DNA of 64,000 nucleotides from Actinernus sp. WN-2022. Lineage: Eukaryota; Cnidaria; Anthozoa; Actiniaria; Actinernidae. The position numbers were made by a program, and so were the translations under genes. A model generated the notes under the pieces. It was not told the origin of the DNA, made no database searches, and worked only from the letters and a program-made list of their open reading frames with translations. Shown here one piece after another: positions 43,101 to 58,100 of the stretch. Location: positions 31,453,867 to 31,517,866 of the forward strand of contig JAOWCC010001634.1 in NCBI GenBank assembly GCA_030867875.1, written 5' to 3'. How positions within the stretch are numbered: the first letter of the stretch is position 1; the number at the start of each line of letters is the position of its first letter.

Positions 43101-46100
43101 TATTGAAGTTAATCGTGACGTCACGGACACGGTGTGTTGACCGCGCGCCCAGCCGTTGGTGGGGGGAGGCTTTGGAGAAACCACACCCCAACGGCTGAAA
43201 CCGAGCCTAATGTTGTTCCAGCACCAAATTATTGTTGATTGACAAGCTAAAAAGGTCATGTGACCATGTCCTCAAAGGGCCTATTCGAAATAGCATTTAC
43301 AAACAGGTTTTGCTAATAACGCTACCAATCTTTCAAATAAATGAAGTCAGATGTTTTTGCCAAAGGCCCATTGACTGAATAATATTTTCCCTTTTAGGGA
43401 AGAGGTCAAAACAATGGTACTCTGGCGGGACCCAATTTTGATGGAAGGAACCGGAACCGGAACCCACCACCTATTTTGGTAAAATCTAGATTTTTGACCA
43501 CAAATATCTTCTTGGATAAAATACTTATTGAAGAAGTAACTTTATTTCTAGTTTCTACAGGCAGAGAAGAACGTGTGTCTGCATTAAAATCAAGTATCCC
43601 TATTTTACAATGCGAGAAAATCACCCTCGAAAAAACGGGGTAGGGGGTATTACCCGCCACACACCACCTCCCCTGACAAAACTGGGTCCCATTCGAAATC
43701 CATTTTGACCTCTTCCCTTAATTGATTAAAAGTTATTTTACATAAGTACAATATCACTGTCGAACGTGTCGCTTTTGTAAATTGTCAATAAAGTTATTAA
43801 TATTAGTCCTCTAGATGAGCTGATAGCTCTTTAAAACAATACTGTACACATAACTAAACCATACAACAAAACGACCTACACAAACTCTCACTAGTAGCCA
43901 CTATAAATGCACAGCATATTGAGTACTGCTGGTGGAATTTGTATTTAGGCGGCAACAGAGTATGGCAAAAAACATGATACACAGAGGTACTGCTGTCAGT
44001 AATGACATAATACCTTTTTCAGTCTGTTTTCTTTTAACTGCAGCTTCCTGTCGTTTCTGAGAGCCCTGAGTAAAATACACATTTTTGTTAATAAGAGCAG
44101 GCAGGCAGAAGAACAGGTTCAACTTGGAAAATTAACTTTTCCTCTCAGCCAATGGCCGTAAAATTCGCCAAATAAGTAGTCTTAAAAGGCCCCAAATAAC
44201 GAAATAATCACCCAAACAACTTCATTACAAGTAGGTATCAATCTTCTATTCTGAAGATTTGTTTCGTAGGTATCGGGAAAGAGAATTCACACAGGGCGAA
44301 TATATAATCTCTTCTGAGATCGCTTATAGAACTAGCGGTAAATACCACAGGTAACCCGAACGACAAATCCCGAGTCTGGAATGCCCATGATTATCACAAA
44401 TTACTTACACGAATGAATACGCTACACCATCAACCCAAAATGTATGAACTTACTCATGACTACAGACAATATTAGAACTACAGGTACTCAAATTAACAGA
44501 GTTTACTTTCTGGATAAACTGGAGAAAATCGGAGGTTTTTTGTCGAATGATGGCAATATCTGGTACTCAAATAAAAAGGGTACAATCCCGGTTATAGGCC
44601 CACCCGTCTGCTAACAGAAATGTCCTCCCGGTTATAAGTCCCTTCCATTATAACTCCCCTCCGGAGTACCGGTACCAGTAGTCAGTTAGCGGTTCGAACG
44701 TTGATGACGCCGTGCAGTAGCACATCGACAATCCTCAGATGTTTTTCTGAGTACATTCGTGTTTCAAAGCTTTTACTGTTATTGTTGCATGCATCAGAAT
44801 ACTGTTGGTTAACAGTTGTTAATTTTTTTTTATAGAATACATTTCAGACGTTTTTTTCCCTCCCGGTTATAGGCCCCGCGGTTATAAGCCCCCCGGTTAT
44901 AAGTCCACCAAAAAACACTTACGAATGAGTATAAGCCCAGGGCTTATAACCGGGATTTTACGGTAACTTAATTCAAAGAACTCCCTGGGTGTTAAAATCG
45001 ACAACAAACTAAATTGAGCTCACATATTGAGAAAATAGTCAAGAAAGTCTTTAATGCCTTAAAGATATTACGCCGCATACGGCCATATTTACCAGCAAAA
45101 CGTTGATAGATGTGTACAACTCTTGCCACATTTTGATTACTGCTCCGCCGTGTGGGGAACTTGTGGCAACATATCTAACGACAAGCTCCAAAAATTGCAG
45201 AACCGTGCTGCACGAATAATTACTTTTTCTAGTTATGACACTCCTTCTGATGAAGTACTCTACAGCCTCAATTGGAAAACTCTGAGAAAAGAAGGCTTCG
45301 TTCTAAATCAGTTCTATTGTATAAAATGAAGAATGAGTTGGCAACAGAATATGTATCCAGTTTGTCTAGCAAAACATCTGAAAGACGCAACTATAACATT
45401 AGAGATTGAACTCATAATCTGCCTAAGGCAAGAACTGAATTCAAAAACGTAGTATCTCGTACAGCGGAGCTGCACTGTGGGATTCCCTTCCACTGTCTGT
45501 TAGGGAATCATTTTCATTAAATGCCTTCCAAAATGCGCTTGAGGCCGATAGCTATGACTGAAATAAAGTACTCTCTTTTCTTCTTAATCCCACTGGTTCT
45601 TAATTATAATTATCTCAGTTAACTGTAATCTTAGGTTAATAATAGTTGCATTAGGTTCGCTCAAGTAGGTTATCGATAGACAAGTATGTTAGATATATTT
45701 TTAACTTTAATGGAATTTAATAATTTATTAGTAATAATAATAATAATGGATTAATCAGTGGCATATACACGAGGTGTCTCTTCATCCACTGATGGGCCTA
45801 CGTTTTAACGTCCTTATCCGAGAAGATGTGAGTGAACGAAATTGTTTCACAAAGACAGCACTTCCAACTCAGTTATTTTAAGACCCTGAGCGTTGGTCCA
45901 GCCGGGGTTTGAACCGTCGGCCTCAACAGACCGGCGCTAACCACTGGGCTAACCGTATGCTTAACCACTGGGCTAACCGTATGCTTAACCACTGGGCTAA
46001 CCGTATGCTTAACCACTGGGCTAACCGTATGCTTAACCACTGGGCTAACCGTATGCTTAACCACTGGGCTAACCTGGAGGCGGTTTTAGATTAGTATTAG

Positions 46101-49100
46101 GTTTTAGATCATAGGTTCACGGCCTACTTGAAAACTAGTCCCACCGTGTTTAAATAAAACATTTGTTTTATTATTACATGTATGTTTGAGTGGATGAACA
46201 ATGTAGCTAGCAAGTCTCATGCCTCTGGCGTGACTGTCACGCCACACCGTTTCAGTACTCTCGCGCTCACACGCCAGACATCGTTAATCTCACGCCTCCG
46301 CATTGCTTGTACGATGTTTGTTATTTTAAAAAAAATTTAACTTTGCTTAAAAGTGGTCTCGCCATGCAGGAAATTCCATTTCAGAAACCTTACATTTTCA
46401 AAATTTATGCCAATCCCCTGGGACCCCCTAGCGGCTAGGGCCTTCAGTGCTCGTGGTCCGCCCCTCAATCTCACTCCTGAAGTGCCTTAGTAGCTATTGC
46501 TTTAGAGAAAAACCTGGAGCAACTATACCCGGGGGGGGGGGGGGGTACTCTACCTAAAGTTGGGTAGGGGTGTGCCGCTGGGGCTCTGAAACCCTTACCC
46601 TGTTTAAGACAAAAAAACTCAAATTTCCATACCCTGTTCAAGACAAAGTGTTAAAATTTTCCCTCTATTTATAAGACAAATAACAAATTACATGTATCTA
46701 TACTTGGATGTTAGTGTTTATTGTGATCTTGTATAATGAGTGTCATAACTAAATAAGTCTTCAGCAAGCACTAGACTAAATAACGGCACTAGATAAATAC
46801 CATACCCTGTTCAAGATCTGTCGATGTGAAAATGGATACCCTGTCTAAGATCAGAAACTCGAAAAACCATACCCTGTCCAGCGGATCATCCCCGTATAGT
46901 CCATATATGGGAGTACCCCCCCCCCCCCCCCCCCCGGGATATCAGCCCATGGGGAAATACACTGCAGCTAAATTAAGTAGCCTTGACAAAGTACTGTACT
47001 CAAGGTTCAATTTCATTGAAAATTCTGGTACTGCCCTTAGTGGGTTTAGTTCTAACTGACTACCTACAGTGCATATATGTACATGCTACACACCTTTAAC
47101 AGGCTTGGGTGCCTGCCTATACTTGGAACCTGTTCCTTGTCCTGTTGACTGTTCTCTCCCCCTGCTACCAGTGGTGAGGGGATTTCTCTGTTTGGTTCAA
47201 TCTCGTTGTCTGCAGAAGAAAAAAAAGTGTTCTTATTCCAAGTCGATCTTTTACACAAAAAAATAAACCAAGCTAATTTCATGAAAATCATATTAATAAA
47301 TATCAAATGAAAACAATTCTGCTAGTCAATTGAAGGGGTCGGAATGAAAACGACCTATGTCACAATATATTATTTGAATATCTTAAGTCAACGTTGCCTT
47401 TTTGATTAAGAAAACCTGTAATTTCTCCTCTAGCATGTTGGGATATCACTCGAAATTTAAAAGAAATGAAAATAAGCAAGTTATCAAGCCATTTCTACAG
47501 CGAAAATGGGTATTGTTGTTTTGTTGTTGTTTTGTTGGGGAGAGAGATAAAAAAACAACATTGTCGCGCACCCGCTCACTACGCTGTATGTTTTGGCGGG
47601 AAATAGCTTACCACTTACAACTTACAACTATAGCGTGAAGCGAATTTTTAATGAGTGAAAAGGATTTGAAAAATAAATACGGCAATGAAAGATACATGTA
47701 GGTAAAATAAACAAACAAATTCTCGTGTTCTATATATAGCGTGAAGCGAATTTTTAATGAGTGAAAGGGTTTGAAAAATAAATACGGCAATGAAAGGTCA
47801 TAAACAAACAAACTCAGGAACGAACCTTAATGAAAGACTTGGGGAAAAAAGAAAAAGAAAGAAGCCAAAACAGATAGGAGAGGTGAGAAAAAGCTAAATT
47901 ATTATTATTATATTTTTCAACAATCAGCATTTTTACATAATATTACAGGAATGGTCACGATCTTCGTAAAATTCGACTTGAAAAAACTAAAAGCGACCAT
48001 AAAATCAGAAGAGTGATGCTAGGCAAAATTATCACTTAAGTCGTTTTCATTCTCACCCCTTCAATTATTCACTTGATGTTCAATGTAGACTCCAATCGAT
48101 ATACGAAGAAGTTACACGTTAGAGGCACTTTTAATCATTTTCAATAAATTAAGTACTATAACAGTAGTTACTAACCACTTGTTTTGTTTATAATAGATGC
48201 TGGCAGAGAGATGTCAGTATTTGGATCTACACATTTATGGGAGAAAATTGTTAGTACAAGGTAAACACTGGTTTACAATATAAGAGTTGGTCACATGGTT
48301 GTCAGTAGGAATTGAAACGAGGTTACATAGTTTTTTATAGGCGGCTACAAGAATAGGTTCAAATGCCATACATGTTACATGTAAATGAAGGAAATTTGGG
48401 CACAACAGGCAGCTCCTTTCAACATGAAAGCTGGTGGAAAATCCACTGGATGCTGGCTTCTAATGGCAACGCTTCTAATCACCATGGAAAGCAAGTACAT
48501 GTAGCAGCTTACATTTTGAGTGCTAGCCCTTTGTTGAAGTTAAAGGGCATGTAAACCACTAAACTGGTCCTTTCTTTTTTACGTATTCATTAAGTTCATG
48601 TGTTTGATAACCCCAAAACATTGATAGGTGTCGAAATGAGCACGGAATAGATCCAAAACATAGATCCCAATAAATACGCCAACTTGGATATGTGACGTCA
48701 CAAATGGAACGCACGTGAATCGGAAGTACCTAAATGTAGCATTTCACTTCAATGCATGACACTGTACATTGTACGTAAACTCTACTTCCCTTTGCCTGAA
48801 GATTCAATGAAGAAGAATCACTATCATGCCCGCCAGACGCTCTTTCGTGGCCACGGGTTCCACTTGTGATGTCAAACCGAGATTTTACCGGAAGTGAGCA
48901 TTCTTACACCAAAAATCACAGATTTTTACCGTTTATCATTCGAATTTGATAAAAAAAACTCAATTTCGTTTTCTACGAGTGATTCTGCATTATGTTCAAA
49001 TTGGTGGTATTAGAGTGGTTTACATGCCAAAGTGGGAATTGTGGCTGGGGAAGTGGTTTATAAAGTGCTGAGTGCTTTGTACATTGTAAATGAACATGAT

Positions 49101-52100
49101 TACTGCTGAGGAAGGATCAATCTGCATTTTGTACTTGGATCAAGGATCAAAGGAAATTGCGCCATACAGGCATACCGTTGCTAACATATGTACAGTGTAG
49201 TTATTTTTTTTTAGAGGTTATGAAAGTGGCTTAAATTAGAAAAATATGTCTGGAGCTATGATTGTATAAAAGTGAATGACATACAAAAGTAATGATGCAT
49301 GGACCAAGTGCAGTTTTTTCCTGCCTGCTCATGTCCAACATGTAAATGGCCACCCCCACTACATGACTTTTGTAAATGGTTTTGCTAATATTATTAAGGA
49401 AAATCCATGTACAGTGTACACCAGGGGCCATCTGGGGCATATGATAATTATTGTACTTACCAAGTGGATGTAACCATGACACCTGGTTTGTTGCGGTGTT
49501 CCAGTAATAATGTCTGCCCCTATAATAACACACAAAAAAGTACACAATTCTTATTTACTACTGGCATTTTGCTATTTATTGCATATAATGTAAATTAATT
49601 AATACCGGTAATTATGGGAACAAGAAAAGCATTACTTGGAAAATGAAACAATATATGTGCATGTCAATTATTACCGTTTTCATTGAAGTTGGAAGTCGAA
49701 AAATACATTTAGCCTGTTAATCAAATGCATAGTCTGCTCTCATACAAAGCTTTCAAAGGCGTAGTCCACCCAGACTTAATTCAACCTAGGCGTTTCTCGT
49801 TTGATCGATAGTTGGCCAAATGAAATTAGCCAAACGAAACTTGAAACTTTTACAGACACACTTCAATGAAAATGCTAATTTGATGTCATATGAAAACCCT
49901 GATAAAATTGTTCATCCCCTTTCAAGAGAAAATCCATGTCTGTATAAATTGATATTTTCAGTTTTCTGATGACAAAAAAAAAAGTCATGGATTATGGCTC
50001 ATTAAGCTTATGTTTTAAAAACCACTTTCTTTTATTGGGTGTATGTAATATAAATCACATCGAATTATGAAACATGTAGGTATACAATGTACAGTACATG
50101 TAAATGAGACCAAGGTCTGTACCATAAGTTATGGACTAACCTTTTACCATCTAACTGCCAAACTGTGACACACAGGCAAAAAAAGGGTAAAAATGAATCT
50201 CTACCCTTATTTTTACCATCTTTAAATGATTCTTCGTAAAACTTCACATACATGTAAGAGCTGGGTCAATTATAGGCGAAACATTTTTATTGAATGATGT
50301 CACAATCGATGACATCAATACATAACCATTTTACAAAGTTGAACATGTACATAATTTGTATAGCAGCTTTTAAAGAGATTGTCAAAAGGACATGAAGGCT
50401 GCAAACCGTTTCTCAATACAAAAATAACAACACAAATTCATGGAGATACCACGTGTTGAGTAAATCACAAGTGTCTCCCTTGAACAAGGCTTACAGTTAA
50501 AACAATTTTAACCATTAATTGAAAGTTTGCTATGTTTGTTGAGGTTACATGTAAGCAAACTTATTTTGGAATATTAGGTTCTAACGTGGGAGAATTTTTT
50601 TTGCAATTTTTGGATTTCAACAATATAAATGGCATTATTGGTGATTGTTCAAAATAATTGACATGAAATCAGTTTGGTCGTATTTTTCAGGACTGAAATA
50701 AGTTTGAGGGATAAATCTGTTTCTACTATTTCCTAGATTAACTTGGAGATCTACCTGACAACATACAACATGTATTGGCATGTTCTAGCTGGAAAAATAC
50801 AAACATATAATTATATTTAATTCCTAAAATCCAGGGGTAACTTCGCTTTCACAGAAGGTCGATGTCATCTTTAAAAAAATATTGTATCTCAGCTAACATA
50901 TGTCATAACTACAAATGGTTTTCAGCATTGTCAACTTCCCAAATGTCTCTATCAAATTCCCTACTATTAAAGAAGCCAATTCCTTAATTAGGGAAATAAT
51001 TAGATTATGACATCATCAATTGTGAGATCATTGTAATATATTTTCTCCCAAACTTATGATAAAAATGTTTGGCCTACTTGTCCCATCTCATATGCAAAGT
51101 TTTACAAAGAATCATTTATGATATACATGTAAAGAAGGTGAAAATAAGTTTAAAAGGTTCATTTTTACCCTTGATTTTGCCAGTGTATGAAGTGCAAGGG
51201 CCATAATAAGGAGGAAATTAGGATCTATAACTTATGTACAGTATGCACAGAGCAAACAAATTTAACAAGATGCTACATGTACATTGTATATATGGCTCAA
51301 AAGTACTCAAAACCAACCGTGCTTCAATTGTGTGCTCCATACAGGAATTAATATGGACTGCAAACAGACAAATCATAGCTCACAACGTTAACTTCTGTAG
51401 CCATACAATAAATTAATACCTCTTACTTGTGGGCCGCGTTGGGCCGCGTCAGGCCGCGTCAGGCAAAAAGGGCCCGGATGACATATGTAAATGTCTTTTG
51501 AAATTTTACGATGTGTTTTATACTTGTGGTGCAATTACAATATGCATCACGAGCGCCACTTTGTGCTACTAACAAGTTGTGTTGATTTCAAGAAATTGAC
51601 CAGTGAAATCGAAGATGAAATTTACGATATTTTTACACAAGGGTGTGATCACAATTTTAGCATGCACAAATGATTCCTTATAGTCCAGTCATTCTATGAA
51701 AAAATAGGGGTCAACCCACCACTAATTGCAACAGAAGGTATCTCAACGGTTTTGGGTCCAGAAATACTTCATGTATAACATATCAAAAGTCCTACAAAAT
51801 CCTAATACGGGAAAACGCTCAAAATCGCTTTATTTATGAAGAGTTCGCCAGTAATTTTTCACTGCATCAAAACGAGGCTCTGCTAAGTACCTCTTGAAGT
51901 TTGAAGGTATTTCGAGTTGAGTAAGCAGAAAAAACTGGCTATTTACATGTAATTGATAAAAAACAGTATACATCCATGTAATAATACAAATCCATCTAAT
52001 TATCTAGTACTTTTATTTATTCAGCGCAAATCGAGATATTTTTTATACTGAAGGGTACCTATAGTAATGTATAGTAAACTTTGTTTTTCCTTGTGATTAA

Positions 52101-55100
52101 TTTGTATATATTTTATATATAAATAATGGCTGATTTATTAGAATATAAACAGAATAATCAGAACTGTACAGAAACAATATTTAGTAAAGAATTACAAATA
52201 AACCTAAAAGCATGCCGCGAAACAAGAGTCTGGGGTTTGTTGCGACATGTCCATTTTGTCGATTTCTGTATGTTCCGTTCCTGCAGTCTTACTAGTAAAA
52301 CACGAGTGAGATCTACAACAGCATTATCAACCCTGAAGAAAATTGTCATTGTTTTCCCGGCTTTAAACACATTCTTTGCAGCATTGGATATACAATGTAG
52401 CTTAGTCTATAATAAATAATAATCACTTTGAGCAATAACATTTAAGCGGCAATGCGAAATTTGGTGCGTTTTCCCAGCTGACAAGTGCACGAGCCAAGCG
52501 TAGCTTACGGTAATTTAAAACTTGTTGGATGAAAAACTTGATAAAATTATGAATTTTGCACAAATAATAATTGTATTTTGTGCATAATCAATTGGTTTCA
52601 GAAAATAATCTAACCACTGATCGCCTATTTCCATGCCAGTGACGTTCATCAGCTAATACTGTGTTTGTGTGTTGAATTTAGCTTGCAATGGTGCGTCCCG
52701 TTGAAATTGATAATTTCTAGTATATATTTTCAAGAGGTAAAACGAATTGATACTTAATGCTCAAAACGACAATATTGAGACCACATTTTTTCTCGAATAC
52801 TTTTCATATTTATTTAGTCATGGACAATAATTTCAATTACCCGCTATAAATACTTGAATTAGCGCTTTCGGATATATGCAACCTTCTTATCGCCCCGTGC
52901 CCCGCCCCATAGTTTTTATTTTTTTGCTCACAATATCAATACAAAAAAACAAATTCGAGGATTCAAGGCCGTATCTTTGAATAATGAAACCAGCCCGCCT
53001 TTTAAAGTGTCGCACCCAAAAAACTAGTCATATGAATTTGAATAAACAACTTGAAGTTACATGTACATTATTTTTATTTGTTAGATACTACTTTCCATAC
53101 AGCTCCAGCCAGTGCATGCAAATGGTGATGTTTATGTGATATGTAGTAAGCCATGTGATTTGTTGGATGCAGTAGCTCTCAGAAAAAGGGAAGTGAGGGA
53201 ATTAATAGGGCTAGCGAAGAGCGCGATGACGAAATTGTTACTGTTCCTGGACAAAAGGTTCACAAAGAATGCCGCCGAGTTTATTGCCGCCCTCAGGATG
53301 TTGTGCGTGCGACAAAACTGGGTGACCCACCTTCCATTCCAATTAAACGCCGCTCATTAGTACGTACATCTGCAAAGTCATTCAGCTTCCAAATCCATTG
53401 TTTGTACTTTTCAATAAGGAAAAAAAAAGAATCAAGAGAAGCTTATAGGGTCACGACAATAGAAACAAAAGAGGCAGACTGTACTTAATGTTTGCTCGGA
53501 GAGGGGGAATACATGGGCTGAATGTGTCCGAGCCAGACTGCTAACTGTACATGACCTTCCTGCTGCAGACGCAGTTTATCATTAATATTGTAGCGTTAAT
53601 TTCCGTATTGGAAAACAAATCCCAAAGGCTTATGTCACATTATTGGAACTTGCAAACAAAAAAAGCGGAAAACTGACGGACCGCAAGGCAAGGAAAAACA
53701 CGACACATTTTTAGCAGTGGTTGATTACCTAAAGTAGAATGACGAGGAGCAACTCACTATCGGCGATCTCTGTGATAAAATGGAAGAGTACTTTGAAGAT
53801 TCTGAAAGCTCAGCATACGGGCACATGCACATGAAGGACATGCTAACGGCGCATTTCGAAAATCAAATCATCATAATGGAACTAAATGGTCAACCAAAGG
53901 TTGTCACTCTCAAGACCACGGCAGATATTATTCTCCAAGACTTCCATTCGCAATCGTTTGATGAAGACCCGGAAGCAGAAAAAATTAGCATTATCCAGAC
54001 CGCGGCCACAATGTCAAGGGAGGTCTACCCGGAGATTGACACCGATGTCGACAAGTATTTTTTGTGAAATATGATTTTTTGTGAAATATGCATTTTTGTG
54101 AGAAATTTTAGAATCTGAGGAGAAATATTTGTTTTTCTAAGTGCCATTTTAGCTACTTTTTCTGAAATGGAAAAATGTTTACCAAAGTTCACTTATACAA
54201 AGAAAGGAGGATGTAGATGAAATTATTCATTTACAAGTAATATGCCTAATGCATTTCGATAGGATCATTTGTTTATACATAATGCTGTGTGTGAATCTCA
54301 GGGCTTTGATCTTTAAACTTAGCAAGACTGAAACACTCAAAGCGAGTAACCAGTAAATGGCCACATGAGTGGCCTACGAGCTATAAAGGGTTAAGGGAAA
54401 GTTATTTAAAATTACATAACTATACACACAAATTGATGTTAAAAAAATTCTAATGGAAAACAATTTTTCCTGACCCAAAATAATCACATTTTGTGACATA
54501 AATACCTTTGCAGTTGCTTTTGTTTAGAGTTTGAAAACAAAAGCATGTGCAAAGGTATTTACGTCACAGACCTAATTTACATACTTGTGACCAAGCGAAA
54601 TTTATTGCATGAATTTTGTCATGTTCGGGTAGGATATTCAGTTCTAACAACAGAAGCCAATAACTTAAACCTTGTTTCATAAAATTAAGTGAAAACAATT
54701 TTCGTTTCATAGACACTTTAAGCGGACACCTGAAGAGATTGAAGTTGATTTCTTCATGTACATGTATGCAATTTTATCTTTGAATTCTAGCTAAATGAAG
54801 ACCAGCTTAGTAAAAAACTTCATATTTGAGCTATGAGCCTTAGATTGAACCTAAATACCTGTTTAAAGCATGTGGTTTATAATTCCACAGTTGACTGCCA
54901 CTTATATTTCCTACCCCTTACTGTCCACCTCCTGTAAGGACACACCTCCTGTGAGCACACACCTCCCGTAAGTGGACAGCTATGCTAGGTCCCAAGGGTG
55001 TCCGCTTATGGGAGGTTAGACTGTATAATAAATAAACTTATAATCTGCCCTAGACTAACTAATGTACATGTAGTTTGTACTTTAGACACAAATTTCAGTC

Positions 55101-58100
55101 ATTACTCTGTTTGTGACAGATTCTGGGAAAAAACTGTTTAAATTAAGATAAGCTACTTACCCAGAATGATCAGCTATGAAATACCAGTTAGGAGGTAGAG
55201 GAACATGACTGTAATCCTATTAAGCATTAAAACAATACCATCCGATGTAAATGTAAGCAATATATTGGCTATAGATGCTAACTTATAAAATTATCCACAA
55301 TGTCATACTTACATACATGTAACAACTCAGCTAAAAATAATAATTATCTCATAGGCAGTGATTTTGTTACCTCTGCCCAGGTTGAGAATCTTGGCAAGAT
55401 CTTGGCTAATCATGCATGATCATGCAATATCTTGGCAAGATCTTACAAGATCTTGCAAGATTCTCAACCTGGGTGTGTTCTGCACTATTTAAGCAAAATG
55501 CAAAACTGCAAAATTTAAGTCAAACTTATTCATTTACAGTATTAGCTAAATAAATAAACTGTAGTGATTATCCATGAAGACTGTTCATTAATAAGCCTGA
55601 TGAACATATATACATATGTTAATTACTACATGTACATGTATGCTCTCAGATCTAGATCTACATGTACATCAAACTCTGTTAGGATCTGTTTCTTTTTCTC
55701 TCACTGAAATTAGGCATAAACTGATTCATTTATTCCCAGGGCAGTAAGACTCTTAAGTGATTCACATAATTATGATTACTAGGATTATTCATTTTTTATT
55801 ATAAAACATATTATGTTTTATTTATTTCTAACATATTAGCAGTACATGTATATTTCTTATAATTGCAATTTTATATTTAACTCAATTTAGATTCACCATA
55901 ATTTTTAGCATTTACGGTAAGATTGTTATACCACTGTATTTCTTCATGCCAAAGGCGGTAAATAAAGTTATTAATATTATTATTATTAAAATATTATACC
56001 CTCATTAAAAATGTAACATCATGCTGCCATCACCATTTAGACATTCCCTGATCAAAGGCAGTAGTTACTTAACATCATCATCCTTATTAATATCTGAATT
56101 TAATGACTATTATATTATTATTTACTCCAGCATAATAAATGTACATATATGTACATGTAACCTAGCTGACAGCTAACCTTAATGTGCGGAGCCTGCGTGG
56201 GCTCTATGCTGCCCCATCTGGTGCGGCAGTACTCTACACAAGTGTGGTATGGGTTGCTGGTATTGGGACATCCTTTTACTTCACCTGCTGTTTCCTCTTG
56301 TTTCTCTTCTTGCTTCTCTTCTTGCTTTTTTTCTTCTTAAAGGGAAAAATATGGGATGTTTGTAACAAGTACAGTATGACAAATGCAAATTAGCTTAGTT
56401 TCCGTTATCCTACATATTATAGTCAAAACAGGTCAAGCATTCCTCTCTAGAGCTAGAAATGAAGTTCCATTATATTTGGAATTTGAATTCCTTCTTTGTT
56501 TTAAATTTCCATTTTTGAAATGAACCTTGCAAAATTCAAAATGAGCCTAAATTCAAATTACCGGTAGTCTCCTTCGCAGCCATTCTTGGGGCTAGCGTTT
56601 GCATGACAACAATAAAAATGGCTGGAAAGGAGACTAAAATTCAAATACATTATAGAATGAGATGTACATTCAAGCCTTTTGCACATACATGTACATTGTA
56701 AATACAATCAAAATTCGATTGGGGCATGTTTTAACAATAGAAGTTTGAAATGAAGAATGAAATCAAATTTTGAATGAACTTCATTTCTTGCTCTACAGAG
56801 GAATGCTTGATGCAAGTAGAGGAGCTAATAAGTGAAGGTGTGAGAACATTAAAATAAATATTATTAAGACTATTTTCAATACAATATACAAATCATACAC
56901 TAAAAAAACAAGCTTTGACAACTATCTACATTGTATCTACTTATAAATGCATATTACTAATAAATATGCATAAGTAGATAGTATTACATAGTTGAAGCAT
57001 GATTTTTTTAGTGTATGATTTGTATTGAAAATGGTCTTATACACAAACAAAATTTAATATTTATAACCAGCATTTTGTTAAAATTGATAATTTGGCAAAG
57101 AAGAAAGCAATTGTCAGCTTTATTCACATTTTCTCTTTAGATAATATGAGAGAGGCTACATGCAGTTTTCCCCATTTCTTTACATGGGAGACCATTTATT
57201 CATTTTTTTTCCACTATCTATCTTTCAATCAGAGAACTTTAAGAGTACTTAAACTACAGTGTATATTCCTTTGTGAAGTGCACTAGCATGAATCAAGCTA
57301 TTTTATGTCATACATTAGCATATTTGAAATAGAAACCTTTATAACTCATAGACACATCACTTACATAATGTACAGTACTTACATGTAAATCAAGAAATAT
57401 TTACTATTCAACTATTTACTGGTACATTTTGTACTTGATGTATGCACTTTTCCATCTGCTTGACAGCTTTCAATTAAATTTACAAGTTCTTTCCTCATTT
57501 TTTCACTCAAAAATCCACCTCTCTTTCTAGCCCACCATCTTGGAACAGATACCTGTATATCAACGTTAATTTTTGGTATGAATACAACAAAAATCTCGGG
57601 CCACTCTCAAATCAGTTTGAGATTTAATACATGGTAAAAATTATGTAACTCTACATGTATGACTCAAAACCAGTCTGATCAAACTTGTATGGTCCAGCAA
57701 CCAGAAAGAGTCAGAGTACCACAGTAGCTGGTCTGAGATAAATTTTTAACCTATAGTGGTACTCATGTAAACAGATGCCCACTTTTGCAATTATTTATAT
57801 GGAGCCCAATCTGAACTCATACGTTCGCACCGGTCTCATGTAAATTATCATTCCCTTACACTCAGATACAGGTCAGTTCAAGATATTAAGAGGTGAAATA
57901 AGTTTTGAAGTACTTGAATTCTAAACAAAACAGACCCCATCCATGTAATGTCATTAGTGACAGTCCTGAACAGTAACTACATTATGATTTATTTAGCTAC
58001 AAATGTATGATCAATATATCATTCAGTGATTGTAGTGCCTATAGTGGTTATATAAACTGCCTAATATTTCAAGCACATACACTGTACACTAGTATTTAAC

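Larger units (their letters stand above)
49520..55160 (-). other. PQBP1: PQBP1 intron 3
   Basis: AT-rich intron with many TACATGTA palindromes, a short GGGCCGCGT tandem (51429-51456) and the repetitive ORF remnant at 53100-54066. No other host exon was identified. Confidence 0.6.

Noticed and set aside
43901..44013. C-terminal membrane segment ([17 protein letters not shown]) as part of a gene
   Set aside because: It lies beyond the donor of PQBP1 exon 6. The next PQBP1 exon joins in phase, so this is intronic read-through.
45873..46094. Open frames with Val-Lys-His-Thr-Val-Ser-Pro or Asn-His-Trp-Ala-Asn repeats
   Set aside because: They translate the 24-bp SINE box A array and have no other support.
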